Positions 1 through 9,062 of a DNA stretch of 64,000 bases are shown piece by piece (the stretch's first letter is position 1; every line of letters begins with the position of its first letter). Under the pieces are notes generated by a model. The model was not told the origin of the DNA and did not search any database. It saw only the letters and a list, made by a program, of their open reading frames with translations. The position numbers and the translations under genes were made by a program. Origin of the DNA: Virgibacillus_N oceani_A (GTDB lineage: Bacteria > Bacillota > Bacilli > Bacillales > Amphibacillaceae); NCBI GenBank assembly GCA_041521345.1, contig JBGOHB010000016.1; one strand, given 5' to 3'.

Positions 1-764
1 CACCAGGTCAGCATGAAATAGACTTTAAATATCAGGATGCCCTGAGAGCTTGTGATGATATTCAAACCTTTAAATTGGTTGTAAAAACGATTGCCCGTAA
101 GCATGGTCTGCTGGCAACTTTTATGCCAAAGCCATTATTCGGTGTCAATGGATCAGGCATGCACTGTAATTTAAGCTTATTTAAGGGAAAAGAGAACACG
201 TTTTATGATCCTAATGGGACGTTGGAGATCAGTGATACAGCGAGAAACTTTCTGGCAGGAATATTACAACATGCACCGAATTTTACAGCCATTACAAATC
301 CAACTGTGAATTCTTATAAAAGATTGGTTCCAGGGTATGAGGCGCCATGTTATGTAGCGTGGTCGGGTAGAAATAGAAGCCCGCTTCTCCGTGTTCCAGC
401 TTCACGGGGATTGAGCACCCGTGTAGAAGTTCGGAGCGTGGACCCTTCTGCAAACCCTTATATGGCAATGGCTGTACTTTTGGCTTCCGGATTGGATGGG
501 ATAGAGAATAACTTAATCGCTCCAGAACCAGTAGATGAAAATATTTATGATATGGATAAAGAGCAACGCAGGGAAAATGGTGTTATTGATCTGCCGGCTA
601 CATTGGCACAAGCTCTTGAATTACTGCAGTCAGATGATATTGTTGTAAAAGCTTTAGGAGACCATTTGTTTAAGCGTTTTGTAGAATCAAAAGAAATCGA
701 ATGGGATATGTTCCGTACTCAAGTGCACGCATGGGAACGCGAGCAATATATAACACAGTATTGA
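1..764 (+). CDS. glnA: Glutamine synthetase, C-terminal part (5' end outside window)
   Basis: The C-terminal 253 residues of glutamine synthetase, which makes glutamine from glutamate, ammonium and ATP in the cytoplasm. The reading frame enters from the left edge (first full codon at base 3) without a start, so the gene is truncated only by the window. Family motifs seen in order are NGSGMHCNLSLF, NSYKRLVPGYEAP, NRSPLLRVP and EVRSVDPSANPYMAMA, which fit the GSI enzymes of Firmicutes. In that group glnA normally follows glnR; that cannot be checked here. A strong terminator follows 24 bp after the TGA stop, so this is the last gene of its transcript. Confidence 0.96.
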   Translation, partial: PGQHEIDFKYQDALRACDDIQTFKLVVKTIARKHGLLATFMPKPLFGVNGSGMHCNLSLFKGKENTFYDPNGTLEISDTARNFLAGILQHAPNFTAITNPTVNSYKRLVPGYEAPCYVAWSGRNRSPLLRVPASRGLSTRVEVRSVDPSANPYMAMAVLLASGLDGIENNLIAPEPVDENIYDMDKEQRRENGVIDLPATLAQALELLQSDDIVVKALGDHLFKRFVESKEIEWDMFRTQVHAWEREQYITQY

Positions 765-787
765 GTAAACTGTATATATAAAGGAAA

Positions 788-823
788 AACCCTTTAAGAA
801 AACTATTTTCTTAAAGGGTTTTT
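788..823 (+). terminator. Rho-independent terminator after glnA
   Basis: A perfect 15-bp stem (788-802 with 806-820, three-base loop) of the form AACCCTTTAAGAAAA and its complement, followed by a T run. It separates glnA from the leftward phosphoribosyltransferase gene and could serve both strands. Confidence 0.9.
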
Positions 824-841
824 ATGACCATAGGAAATGAT

Positions 842-1384
842 TTAGTCTCTACTGAAAATCGGCAGTTTTTCAAGGAACAAGATATCATCCCGTTCTGCAG
901 CATCTCCTTCAGCAAGTATTGCTGCTTTTGCAACAACTTTTCCTCCTGCCTTTTTGACCAATTCCTCAAGCGCTTTTATAGATTCTCCAGTACTGATCAC
1001 ATCATCAATTAATGCTATTCGTTTATCCTGAATGCTTCCCACATCCACCTCATCTAGACACAGGATTTGCGAAGACTGTGTAGTAATGGAATGAACTTCA
1101 TATGTTAATGGATTCTTCATATAAGGTTTTACACTTTTCCTGGCTACGACATAGTTTTTCATATTTAACACTTTGGACAGCTCATGCACGAAAGGAATCC
1201 CTTTTGCCTCAGCTGTAACAAGAATATCCGTTTCCGGCAGTTTATTTGCCAATAACGGGGCTGCGGCTGAGACCAATTCCGTATCTCCCAAAATGACAAA
1301 GCTGGCTATTTTTATATCTTCGTTTACAGGTATTACGGGTAAATGCCGAGTAACCCCTGCAACGTTAAGTTCATAGGTTTTCAT
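842..1384 (-). CDS. Purine-type phosphoribosyltransferase (Apt-like)
   Basis: A 180-residue protein of the type I phosphoribosyltransferase fold, which joins a purine base to PRPP to make the nucleotide. The PRPP-binding loop is IALIDDVISTGESI (about residues 123-136); an upstream acidic and aromatic stretch and the AEAKGIPFVHEL segment are typical of adenine and xanthine phosphoribosyltransferases. The start is ATG at 1384 with GGAGG upstream. It lies 16 bp downstream of a purine permease gene on the same strand, and both follow a guanine-type riboswitch, so the pair probably imports and salvages guanine, hypoxanthine or xanthine. The actual base specificity cannot be read from sequence; it is not a plain copy of apt or xpt. 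Confidence 0.85.
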   Translation of the reverse strand: MKTYELNVAGVTRHLPVIPVNEDIKIASFVILGDTELVSAAAPLLANKLPETDILVTAEAKGIPFVHELSKVLNMKNYVVARKSVKPYMKNPLTYEVHSITTQSSQILCLDEVDVGSIQDKRIALIDDVISTGESIKALEELVKKAGGKVVAKAAILAEGDAAERDDILFLEKLPIFSRD

Positions 1385-1400
1385 TTATTATACCTCCATT

Positions 1401-2471
1401 TTAAACGCCGAATATTCCCAGTAAAAATTGCATGATTACACCTGCAAGCATTCCTAAAAATGGATCGGCTATTGCTGTTACCACCATTGTTATGCCACCA
1501 ATCAGACTGGAACCAGGTGCGTCACCTGTAAGTGCTGCTTCTGCATTCCCTGGCAGTGTAACAATAGCCCCCAATACAAACAGGAAGCCAACAATGGAGG
1601 CGCTAGGCACATATTTACCAATTTTGGGTAATAATTTAAAAAATAAGATGGCTGCCATGATTAGCATCATGATTACACCAGATAATACAGCATGAGGAGC
1701 ACTGGCGGTGGCTGAAATAACCACTTCAACCGGTCCCCCGCCGAATAAGGCTGATGCCATATCTGCCAAACTGCTTATAATCGTAATGCTGTCCACATTG
1801 ACATCCGCTTCAGCTATATCTGCATTAATTTTACCAAAAGCTATATTGGCACCAATATTTAAACATGCCAAGGCTAGCGCTCCGCGAATAACCATGGGGT
1901 TTAACGTCAGTTTTTGCAGCTTGATTTTATCTTCTTTTACATGATCGGCAACACTGGTATTGTCTTTTTTTATAAAAAAATAAATAACACTGGATAAAAT
2001 AACCGATATGGTTATGGTGTAGATGAGGTCGCCTGTTGCCATATATACAATAAGTGCACTGAATAAAGATGATATTCCTACAACACGGTCGTTTTTTGAC
2101 ATGTCCCAGGCTACTTTTGAAAGCATAATTCCAACGCCCGCCATCATGCCATTGGTAATAACCGGTCCGACCCATGCAATAATTCCTTCCATTAAACCAA
2201 ATAAGCCAATAATAAGCATAATGAGTGCACCGAAGAATATCATAGATAACCGTTCACGAAGATTTTTTCCCATCGTACCGGCAACCGTAATGGTTTCTGC
2301 CTGGTATGAAATAACGGCTACATTGCTAGTTAGGGTGTTACCGAATGCTCCGATAATAAAGGCAAGTGCTGTTGGCACAGAGGCAAAACCGAAAGTCATA
2401 GCTAATAACCCTTGCGGCAAACCGTTAAGCACACCGCTTATTGCTGCAAGTAAATCTTTTATGATGTCCAT
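1401..2471 (-). CDS. Purine permease (NCS2-like)
   Basis: A 356-residue, very hydrophobic protein with about ten membrane segments, resembling nucleobase permeases of the NCS2/AzgA type. A conserved-looking FGNTLTSNVAVISYQAE segment lies near residues 43-60, and a FGGGPVEVVISATASAP loop near 243. It is shorter than PbuG/PbuO-type carriers (about 430-450), lacking part of the usual C-terminal region. The start is ATG 2471 with GGGAG upstream. The transcript begins with a guanine riboswitch and attenuator, and a phosphoribosyltransferase follows, so uptake of guanine or hypoxanthine is the likely role. The family call is by pattern; the substrate is inferred from the riboswitch. Confidence 0.8.
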   Translation of the reverse strand: MDIIKDLLAAISGVLNGLPQGLLAMTFGFASVPTALAFIIGAFGNTLTSNVAVISYQAETITVAGTMGKNLRERLSMIFFGALIMLIIGLFGLMEGIIAWVGPVITNGMMAGVGIMLSKVAWDMSKNDRVVGISSLFSALIVYMATGDLIYTITISVILSSVIYFFIKKDNTSVADHVKEDKIKLQKLTLNPMVIRGALALACLNIGANIAFGKINADIAEADVNVDSITIISSLADMASALFGGGPVEVVISATASAPHAVLSGVIMMLIMAAILFFKLLPKIGKYVPSASIVGFLFVLGAIVTLPGNAEAALTGDAPGSSLIGGITMVVTAIADPFLGMLAGVIMQFLLGIFGV

Positions 2472-2515
2472 CTGACTGCTCCCTTTTTCCCCCGAAAAAT
2501 GAAAAGTGCTTTAAA

Positions 2516-2547
2516 AACAAAAAAAGCCATCCACTGAACGGCTTTTG
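2516..2547 (-). terminator. Expression-platform terminator of the purine riboswitch
   Basis: On the minus strand the stem AAAAGCC/GGCTTTT with an 11-base loop is followed by a T run. It sits between the aptamer and the permease start, so ligand binding should end transcription. Confidence 0.82.
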
Positions 2548-2556
2548 GAAGAAGCA

Positions 2557-2629
2557 CCGTCCATAGTAGAGTAATTTACGGTTACTCTGTAGAGACTCCC
2601 GATCCATATTACCGGGATTATACGAGGCG
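2557..2629 (-). promoter_or_regulatory. Guanine-type purine riboswitch aptamer
   Basis: On the minus strand the three-way-junction signature is complete: TATAATC after P1, a GTCTCTAC junction, CCGTAAAT in the P3 loop, and ACTATGG leading into the P1 3' strand. The P3 stem is AGAGTAA with TTACTCT. The base that separates guanine from adenine aptamers is C here (ACTAT rather than ATTAT), which indicates guanine or hypoxanthine. The P1 stem is imperfect. It lies just upstream of the permease attenuator. Confidence 0.93.
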
Positions 2630-2782
2630 TTTTTATGAATACACGAACGATATTAACATAAAATCTATTATTGTTCAACTTAATTACTTAAAATCTATTT
2701 TAGGTTTAATTAAAACGCAATAAAAAACTTAAAACACGAACAAAGAAGGTGAGCTTCTGAAAATTGTACTTTTCATCAAATT

Positions 2783-3736
2783 TTACCTTTCATCCAATAA
2801 TTCCATCAATAAATCAGGCCGGTCTGTCATAATTCCGTCAGCTCCCAATTCAATCAGTTCCTCCATAATCTTCGGGTCGTTAATCGTCCAATAATGCACA
2901 TCCATCCCGCGTCGATTTGCACCGTGAATGATTTTACTGTCCATCAGGTTTATATTGCTGTCTTCTGTCGGAATTTGAAGGGCGTGCACATTTTGCTGGT
3001 ACAATCCATTTAAAAATAATTTATGAAAAATGACGAAATACGTTATTTCACCTCGACCGCCACTGACAAGCGCTTCCCCGTCGGATATTTCCATTACAAT
3101 GTCAATAATTGCTTGATCAAAGCTGGCTATAATGACGTTTTCTTCCAAATCATAGCTTTGAGTAAGATTCCAAAGTTTTTCGCTCATTTCCTCATATAGT
3201 TCCGGATCATTGGTATCTTTAATTTCAATATTGTAAAGCATTTCAGGGTCATTGATTGCTTCAAAAACATCTTCTACGGTTGGAACAATAACCCCTGTGC
3301 CACGGTAGCTATACGCTTCATCTAAATCCAGAAAAGAGTATGCTGCATCAAACTCCTGTATTTCTTCCAGTGTCATATCATTGACTCTTCCGGTACCATC
3401 CGTTGTCCGGTCGATTGTCGGATCATGAATAGAGACCAGATGACCATTTGCTGTCATATGTATATCAAATTCAAGGACATCCACGCCTAATTCATATGCA
3501 TTTATAAAAGCTGCCAAGGTATTCGATGGGGCCAGATGATTTCCTCCTCCATGAGCAATGACGAGGGGTCTGTCACTATCAAATTTATGAAGATCCGTAT
3601 TTTCCTGGACAGGAAAAAAGTAGATTAAAAGCCAGGCAACGGTGATTATGCCCAAACTCCAGCCAAGCATATTCCATCTTTTTTTCTTTTTTTGATAGAC
3701 TTGATCTATTGTTTGTCCAGTATTCAAAACATTCAC
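2783..3736 (-). CDS. Membrane-anchored glycerophosphodiester phosphodiesterase
   Basis: A 317-residue GDPD-family enzyme that hydrolyses glycerophosphodiesters to glycerol 3-phosphate and an alcohol. Residues 20-41 (LGWSLGIITVAWLLIYFFP) form one N-terminal membrane anchor, so the TIM-barrel domain should sit outside the cell membrane. Catalytic and metal motifs are VIAHGGG, EFDIHMTANGHLVSIHD and the late WTINDP and GADGIMTDRPD. The start is ATG 3736 with a GGAGGGTG site. It is a single gene between two others on the same strand. Lipid or teichoic-acid turnover is a reasonable role. A short remnant of a related gene lies at 11514-11609. Confidence 0.92.
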   Translation of the reverse strand: MNVLNTGQTIDQVYQKKKKRWNMLGWSLGIITVAWLLIYFFPVQENTDLHKFDSDRPLVIAHGGGNHLAPSNTLAAFINAYELGVDVLEFDIHMTANGHLVSIHDPTIDRTTDGTGRVNDMTLEEIQEFDAAYSFLDLDEAYSYRGTGVIVPTVEDVFEAINDPEMLYNIEIKDTNDPELYEEMSEKLWNLTQSYDLEENVIIASFDQAIIDIVMEISDGEALVSGGRGEITYFVIFHKLFLNGLYQQNVHALQIPTEDSNINLMDSKIIHGANRRGMDVHYWTINDPKIMEELIELGADGIMTDRPDLLMELLDER

Positions 3737-3825
3737 CCTCCACCTGGATTAATTATAATCTACTCCTTTCTTGGGTTCAAAGTATTTTTTTAATATATCT
3801 TATGAAATTTTGTGGTTCAATGTCA

Positions 3826-5169
3826 TCAATTTTTCAGTCGGGCAAATTCCCGATGTCTCCGAACATAAAGAAAAACGGTTACCATAACAACGAATTCGGC
3901 AAGCGGTATGGAAAGCCATACGCCATGTACACCTAAAACTAGTGGCAAGACAAGGATGAAAATCATCATAAAAATAATCTCCCTTGCAGCAGTAATCCAG
4001 GTAGCCATCCGTATTTGGGCAATAGATTGGAAATAACTCATCATCACAAAGTTGATCCCCATAAAGAGGTAGGCAATAAAGAATAACCGTATACCTGTAG
4101 TCGCCAGATCTACAACTTCTTGCTCGAAATCGCCGAAAATAGCAACAATCTGTTGTGCGCCAAACTGACCAATTAGAAAAGCAGCAACCCCTGCAATAAT
4201 CGCTGTCCCTAAGGCTAACTTCATTGTTTCCCTTATTCTATCTGGCATTTTTGCTCCATGAAAATAACTCACAAGAGGCTGTACAGCTGCACCCATTCCA
4301 AGAAATAACATGAGCATGACACTATGCACATAATTCAGTACAGAAAATGCAGCCACACCAACTGTTCCTGCCATTCGTGCCAACGTAACATTATAAGCGA
4401 CGGTAAAAACGGAAATACCTACTTCGCTTAAAAAACTTGGAAAGCCAACCGTCATCGTATTTTTAAACAATGGGAGGTGAAAGCGAAACGCAATAAAGCG
4501 CAAGTGATTTGCTTTTTTAAAAAAGTGCGTAATCATTACAAGCACGCCAAGAACAGCGGCAAGGATCGTTCCAGCCGCTACAGCAGCTACCCCTAAATTT
4601 AATACATATAAAATATAATAGTTAATGACGATATTGGAAACAGCCGTAATTATTAAAGCAATCATTGCTAAATTTGGGTTTTGATCGTTCCGTATAAAGG
4701 TACTTAATGCGTTTTCTGCGGTCAGAATAAAACCAAAAAACAGCATCACCCTTAAATAATCATTGGCAAAAGGAAAGGTTTCTTCATTTGCCCCAAGCAT
4801 ATAGGTAAGCGGCTCGTTAAAAATCAAAGACGTCAATCCGATTACAATGGTAAATCCGGCAATTAAAATAATGGAATGCGTAAAAATAAACTGTGCTCGT
4901 TTTACATCCCTTGCCCCCATTGCTTGAGAAAATAGAGTAGCACCTCCTATTCCGATCCAGAGTGACATAGCAACTAAAATGGTATAGACCGGAGAAGCGA
5001 TCCCCACTCCCGCCAATGCTGTTGCCCCGAGCCGATTGCCGACCATGACACCGTCTATCACGATATTCAATGCCATAATCATCATCCCGATTAAAGACGG
5101 TATTAAATATTTCATAAAGATACGGCCGACTGGCTCTATATGTAAAAAATCTGATTGATTTGTTGTCAT
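3826..5169 (-). CDS. MATE family efflux transporter
   Basis: A 447-residue protein with about twelve membrane segments in two related halves, typical of MATE cation-coupled drug exporters (NorM/MepA type). The family-like N-terminus FMKYLIPSLIGMMIMA is followed by DGVMVGNRLGATALAGVG and, in the second half, AYNVTLARMAGTVGVAAFSV. The start is ATG 5169 behind GGGGGAG. It is monocistronic. Substrates cannot be predicted. Confidence 0.93.
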   Translation of the reverse strand: MTTNQSDFLHIEPVGRIFMKYLIPSLIGMMIMALNIVIDGVMVGNRLGATALAGVGIASPVYTILVAMSLWIGIGGATLFSQAMGARDVKRAQFIFTHSIILIAGFTIVIGLTSLIFNEPLTYMLGANEETFPFANDYLRVMLFFGFILTAENALSTFIRNDQNPNLAMIALIITAVSNIVINYYILYVLNLGVAAVAAGTILAAVLGVLVMITHFFKKANHLRFIAFRFHLPLFKNTMTVGFPSFLSEVGISVFTVAYNVTLARMAGTVGVAAFSVLNYVHSVMLMLFLGMGAAVQPLVSYFHGAKMPDRIRETMKLALGTAIIAGVAAFLIGQFGAQQIVAIFGDFEQEVVDLATTGIRLFFIAYLFMGINFVMMSYFQSIAQIRMATWITAAREIIFMMIFILVLPLVLGVHGVWLSIPLAEFVVMVTVFLYVRRHREFARLKN

Positions 5170-5575
5170 GCTTATTCTCCCCCATCTTATGTCATTGTAA
5201 TTCCGTCCCAGAAAACCTCACAAAACGGATCTTCTTTCCAGCATGATTATTCGTCAGAAAAAATATAGCAGGGTTAGATTATTAATGCAAAAATGGTGTG
5301 GTATATTTTAAATAAATAGCATCCAGAACATCATTTGTATTCCTATCCATCATTATTTGAGGGGAATTGCTTGTCTTAAATTCTTTTCTAGCTAGCAGGT
5401 AAACATTGCTTTAAATGCTTATTGATTGCTATGTTGAACAAAATAAATAGGGCATTCGCCTTCAAAATCTTGGGTTTAGTTTCAGTGTTTGAGGAAATAA
5501 TTTTAGCAATCGAGAAGAAATCCATATTCATTGTGTGTGATAAACTTAAGAAAACAAAACCAGGGAGAAGATTGT
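5170..5575. other. Intergenic gap of about 400 bp, no gene seen
   Basis: AT-rich DNA between the leftward MATE gene and the rightward DUF899 gene. No convincing coding frame, RNA or repeat was found; the two divergent promoters must lie here, but no clean -35/-10 pair stands out. Confidence 0.5.
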
Positions 5576-6388
5576 ATGAAAAAGTCGCAAAGTCGTTTGC
5601 AGCTACCAAACGTCGTGTCACGAGAAGCATGGCTAGTCGCTCGTAAGGAACTGCTGGCCAAAGAGAAGGAATTCACCAGGGAACGGGATACGCTGAACGC
5701 CGAGCGTCGTCGACTCCCAATGGTAGAAATTAATAAGGACTATATCTTAGAAGGTCCGCATGGTATGACCAGGTTGCTTGATCTGTTTGAAGAACGTTCT
5801 CAGCTTATCGTGCATCACTTTATGTTTGATCCCGATTGGGAAGCAGGTTGCCCGGCTTGCTCATTGGCTGCGGATAATATGGGTCATCTTGCGCATCTGC
5901 ATGCACGCAACACGTCACTGGCTCTGATCTCCCGAGCACGGTTTCCCAAGCTCCAACGCTACAAGGAGCGCATGGGGTGGAATATTCCTTGGTACTCATC
6001 CTACGATAGTGACTTCAACTATGATTTTCATGTTACGCTGGACGAATCCGTCGCTCCGATTGAATACAACTATTTGACCAAAGATGAACTTGTTCAGAAG
6101 GGAGTACCTGTTGATTCCGGACAGTCAATGGAAGTGCCTGGTATAAGCAGTTTTCTTCGCGATGGCGAAAGAATTTTTCACACGTATACGACTTACGCCC
6201 GTGGAACAGACCTGCTGCTTGGTAATTTCAACTACCTTGATTTAACAGCTCTTGGCAGGCAGGAGGACTGGGAACAGCCACCCGGACGCAGTGACGGAAA
6301 TGGTCAGACATGGCTCCGGCGTCACGATGAATATGATCACGCTGAGAAGTCGGACGCTTGTTGCCGAGGGGGAAAGGGTGATTTGTAA
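5576..6388 (+). CDS. DUF899 thioredoxin-like protein
   Basis: A 270-residue member of the DUF899 family, whose members have a thioredoxin-like fold and no firmly known reaction. Recognisable pieces are LFEERSQLIVHHFMF, a GCPACS motif with the dithiol spacing near residue 83, WNIPWYSSYDSDFNYDF and YNYLDLTALGRQED near the end. The ATG at 5576 is chosen because AGGGAGAAG lies just before it; the same frame is open further upstream but without a ribosome site. The last 15 or so residues after WLRRHDEYD look like readthrough past the usual end of the family. Codon use is more GC-rich than neighbouring genes, hinting at recent acquisition. Confidence 0.85.
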   Translation: MKKSQSRLQLPNVVSREAWLVARKELLAKEKEFTRERDTLNAERRRLPMVEINKDYILEGPHGMTRLLDLFEERSQLIVHHFMFDPDWEAGCPACSLAADNMGHLAHLHARNTSLALISRARFPKLQRYKERMGWNIPWYSSYDSDFNYDFHVTLDESVAPIEYNYLTKDELVQKGVPVDSGQSMEVPGISSFLRDGERIFHTYTTYARGTDLLLGNFNYLDLTALGRQEDWEQPPGRSDGNGQTWLRRHDEYDHAEKSDACCRGGKGDL

Positions 6389-6576
6389 TTAATGTAGCTA
6401 GTGATGAATTGTATAACCGAATTAGAGATCATTATGATGATAAAAATAGGTAGATTTAATTTTGATAATCAATCAGATCAATATGTGGAACAGGTTATCC
6501 ATTTCTATGGGGAATAAGGCGAATAATTAAAAGAGCATTAATGGAATAGCGCTTTGAATTAAAGTTGTGTAGTTTA

Positions 6577-6609
6577 CCCTTTGGATATGATGTCTAAAAG
6601 GGTGTTTTT
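6577..6609 (+). terminator. Rho-independent terminator
   Basis: CCCTTT (6577-6582) pairs with AAAGGG (6597-6602) and is followed by a T run. It lies 190 bp after the DUF899 gene, with only short non-conserved frames between. Confidence 0.65.
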
Positions 6610-6663
6610 GTACATAGTGAAGTTTGACAACAAATCATTTTGGCATTCAGAGGAGGTTTCTAA

Positions 6664-7060
6664 TTGAAATTTAGCACGGAAAGATTATCAATTAAACCTT
6701 TTAAGCGTAATGACTTACATGATACATTTAATATTTACAATAACGTTGATATATGTAAATATCACTTGCATGATAAGTGGACACATGAAAATATGCAGGA
6801 AGCGTTTAATAAAAAACTAGAAAATAATACGCTTACAAAAGAAACATTATTAAGTTTGGCGGTAGTAAACCGTACTATTTAGGTATACAGACATGAACGA
6901 TACTGTGGAAATTGGTTATAATTTTTCTAATGAAGCTTCACAAAAATTATGTGAGCGTATAGGTATGAGAAAAGAAGCTCATTTTATTCAGGATTTTTGG
7001 AATAAAGGTGAATGAACAGATAGCATAGTGTACGGAATGCTGCTTACAGATTTAAATTAA
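6664..7060 (+). pseudogene. GNAT acetyltransferase remnant
   Basis: An N-terminal 72-codon piece beginning MKFSTERLSIKPFKRNDL is typical of RimJ/RimL-like acetyltransferases. The family's central acetyl-CoA region is missing. Another frame then gives DTVEIGYNFSNEASQKLCER IGMRKEAHF, the C-terminal part with an internal deletion. At 7013 a TGA stop stands where the family has Trp (GEW), and the same frame continues as TDSIVYGMLLTDLN to a stop at 7058. So there is at least one frameshift, one or two deletions and one nonsense change. A good ribosome site (GAGGAGG) is still present before 6664. Confidence 0.85.
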
Positions 7061-7190
7061 AGTTACTTATTTCATTATCTTCTAAACCGTATCGGTATTT
7101 TTCGTAGAGTAGAAGCAAAGCACCTGTTTTAAGAGGCTAAGCCCAGAGGGTATAATTCTAAGCAACATACCACCATATGAAATAAAACTC

Positions 7191-7223
7191 AGGCTGGAGT
7201 CAAATCATGGTCCAGTCTTTTTT
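7191..7223 (+). terminator. Rho-independent terminator-like hairpin
   Basis: AGGCTGGA (7191-7198) pairs with TCCAGTCT (7211-7218), followed by six T. It stands between two pseudogenes and may be a relic of a lost gene. Confidence 0.6.
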
Positions 7224-7271
7224 CATTCTTTTTTCATTCCTCTCAAGGTTTTTTAATTTTTTAAAAGTAAA

Positions 7272-7981
7272 ATTTGTACTGCACGTTATTATGATAAGAA
7301 GGAGCTATTGAAGCCTTCTGTACGTAATAAGCATGGTCATCGTTTCTTTCTCGGCAAATAGTTTTAGCACTGAAGTATGTCGATTACTCATTGGAGGACA
7401 TTGGTGAATTTCTTAATAAGTCAGGAGAAGATCTGAAATTATCTTTAGATATGCAATCAAACCTGCTTCAAAAGAAGAAAGCTCAGCTTGAACAAATACT
7501 TCAGACCATTGATCATCTCAAAACTATCATAAAAGATCATGAAAAGCATACGGACCGTGATTTGATTCTGTCCCTAATTTATTCCTTGCAATCTGAACAG
7601 GAAATGAAGGAGTGGATGGCCGAGCATGTATCACAACCTCTCATGAACCGTATGTTTATGGAAGGACAATCAGCAGGGGAAAGCATAGAATCGGAAAAGC
7701 AAATGATAGGCATATTTGCCGATATCAAAAAATTCTACAATGAAGGCAGATCAGTAGAAGATAAACTTGTACAAAACAAAGTAGTGGAGCTAATGACTAT
7801 ACTTTCACATGTATTCAAACCGGAAAATCTTGCTGAACTGGAAAAACTGAAAGATACAATTGATGAGGTACAATACTTGCATTCATCACCAATTCCAATA
7901 GAAGTAGAAGAGTACTTGACAGAAGTCATGAAAAGGATGGAAAGCAATACATTTAATTCGGCTGGTGATAAGACAGACTGA
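7272..7981 (+). pseudogene. MerR-family regulator, broken
   Basis: From 7275 one frame reads TARYYDKKELLKPSVRNKHG and then HRFF, the end of a MerR winged-helix domain, but has no N-terminus and stops at TAG 7359. A second frame picks up at about 7364 with LALKYVDYSLEDIGEFLNKS and continues through a long coiled-coil and effector region to 7981. About a dozen codons between the two pieces are missing. The downstream piece alone (about 200 residues) is intact and could be translated without DNA-binding domain from TTG 7391, whose upstream GGAGG is absent. I read this as a decayed gene, not a functional short regulator. Confidence 0.8.
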
Positions 7982-8096
7982 AACGCAGCTATAGTTGTGG
8001 TCAATCTTATTATAAATTATCAAACTTTTTTTCAAATCCACACCTATGCTTACTGAAATTAGTGCACACGGTTCGATGGAGCTGTTGAATTTATAC

Positions 8097-8127
8097 TTGA
8101 ACCTTACGTAAGGTAATGTTTTATAGT
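8097..8127 (+). promoter_or_regulatory. MerR-type promoter and operator of hslO-merR
   Basis: TTGAAC (8097-8102) and TATAGT (8122-8127) are separated by 19 bp, the over-long spacer typical of MerR-controlled promoters. The perfect 14-bp palindrome ACCTTACGTAAGGT (8101-8114) lies within the spacer. It is 40 bp before hslO, and merR is the second gene of the unit. Confidence 0.75.
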
Positions 8128-8166
8128 GGACTTAACAAGTAATAATGATTGAAAGGAAATATACCC

Positions 8167-9027
8167 ATGCAAAATTTTATTGTTAAGACACTCATATACG
8201 ACAATCAAGTTCGTTTGTTTTTTGTTGATAATACCAAATTAATCAATACTATTTATAACCTGAATCAGGAAGCGAATAAAACGTTAAAGCTCTTATTAGG
8301 TAAAACAGTGTCTGCGGTGAGCTTGATGTCTGGAACCTTAAAAGAAGAACAGCGAGTAAGTCTTCAGATTACGATGAGCGACCCAAAATATAAGGTTTTT
8401 GCTGATACAGATGCTCGAGGAAATGTAAGGGGCTATCTTAATAAAGGATTGCAAAATGCTTCTTCGGATTTTAGTGGATCGCTCGGACAGCTTATTGGTG
8501 ACAAAGGAAGTATTCGAGTTATAAAAGGTTCTGCCATGAATCAATTTACTGGTATAACAGACATGCCTTACCAAAATATTGTTGATGATATTTCACATTA
8601 TTTTACACAGAGCGAACAAACGCAAACCTTTATAGGGACCAATTTAGGGTTAGATGATGAGGGTGATCTATTATTTAGTAATGCCATATTTGCCCAATTG
8701 CTTCCAGATGCTTCTCCTCACATGATTGATGAAATAAAACTTAACTTTCGTGGAAATAGAGACTTTTTTAACGATTTGGGGAAATATAACGGGAACAATA
8801 TGGAAGAAAAGCTAAGTGAGTTATTTCAGGGTGCAAAATTCATGGGATCTAGTCCTGTCCAGTTTTTCTGTGGATGCTCAAAAGAAATGTTCTATGGAAT
8901 GCTGCATGCATTAAATAAGAGCGAAATAAAACAAGCAATTAATAAAAATGAATCAATTGAAACAGGTTGTCAAATCTGTGGAAGAACATATAGCTTTAAT
9001 CAAAGTGAACTTCAAGCACTTCTATAA
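8167..9027 (+). CDS. hslO: Redox-regulated chaperone Hsp33
   Basis: A 286-residue Hsp33 homologue, a cytoplasmic holdase activated by oxidation and unfolding. The C-terminal zinc switch is present as CGC near residue 236 and CQIC near residue 269, the four cysteines needed to bind zinc. The N-terminal domain carries GQLIGDKGSIRVIKG and a C-terminal linker EEKLSELFQGAKF. ATG 8167 is chosen because AAAGGAA lies nine bases before it. The gene is followed 35 bp later by a MerR regulator and preceded by a MerR-type promoter, unlike the usual context of hslO next to ftsH or cysK in Bacillus, so this may be a second, stress-inducible copy. Confidence 0.92.
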   Translation: MQNFIVKTLIYDNQVRLFFVDNTKLINTIYNLNQEANKTLKLLLGKTVSAVSLMSGTLKEEQRVSLQITMSDPKYKVFADTDARGNVRGYLNKGLQNASSDFSGSLGQLIGDKGSIRVIKGSAMNQFTGITDMPYQNIVDDISHYFTQSEQTQTFIGTNLGLDDEGDLLFSNAIFAQLLPDASPHMIDEIKLNFRGNRDFFNDLGKYNGNNMEEKLSELFQGAKFMGSSPVQFFCGCSKEMFYGMLHALNKSEIKQAINKNESIETGCQICGRTYSFNQSELQALL

Positions 9028-9062
9028 AGGAAAATTCATTTTTATAAAAGGGATTGGTGAGG

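Noticed and set aside
7391..7981. Independent 196-residue coiled-coil gene
   Set aside because: The sequence before its first possible start reads as an in-frame MerR segment (LALKYVDYS), and the rest of the winged helix lies just upstream in another frame, so it is a fragment of a broken MerR gene.
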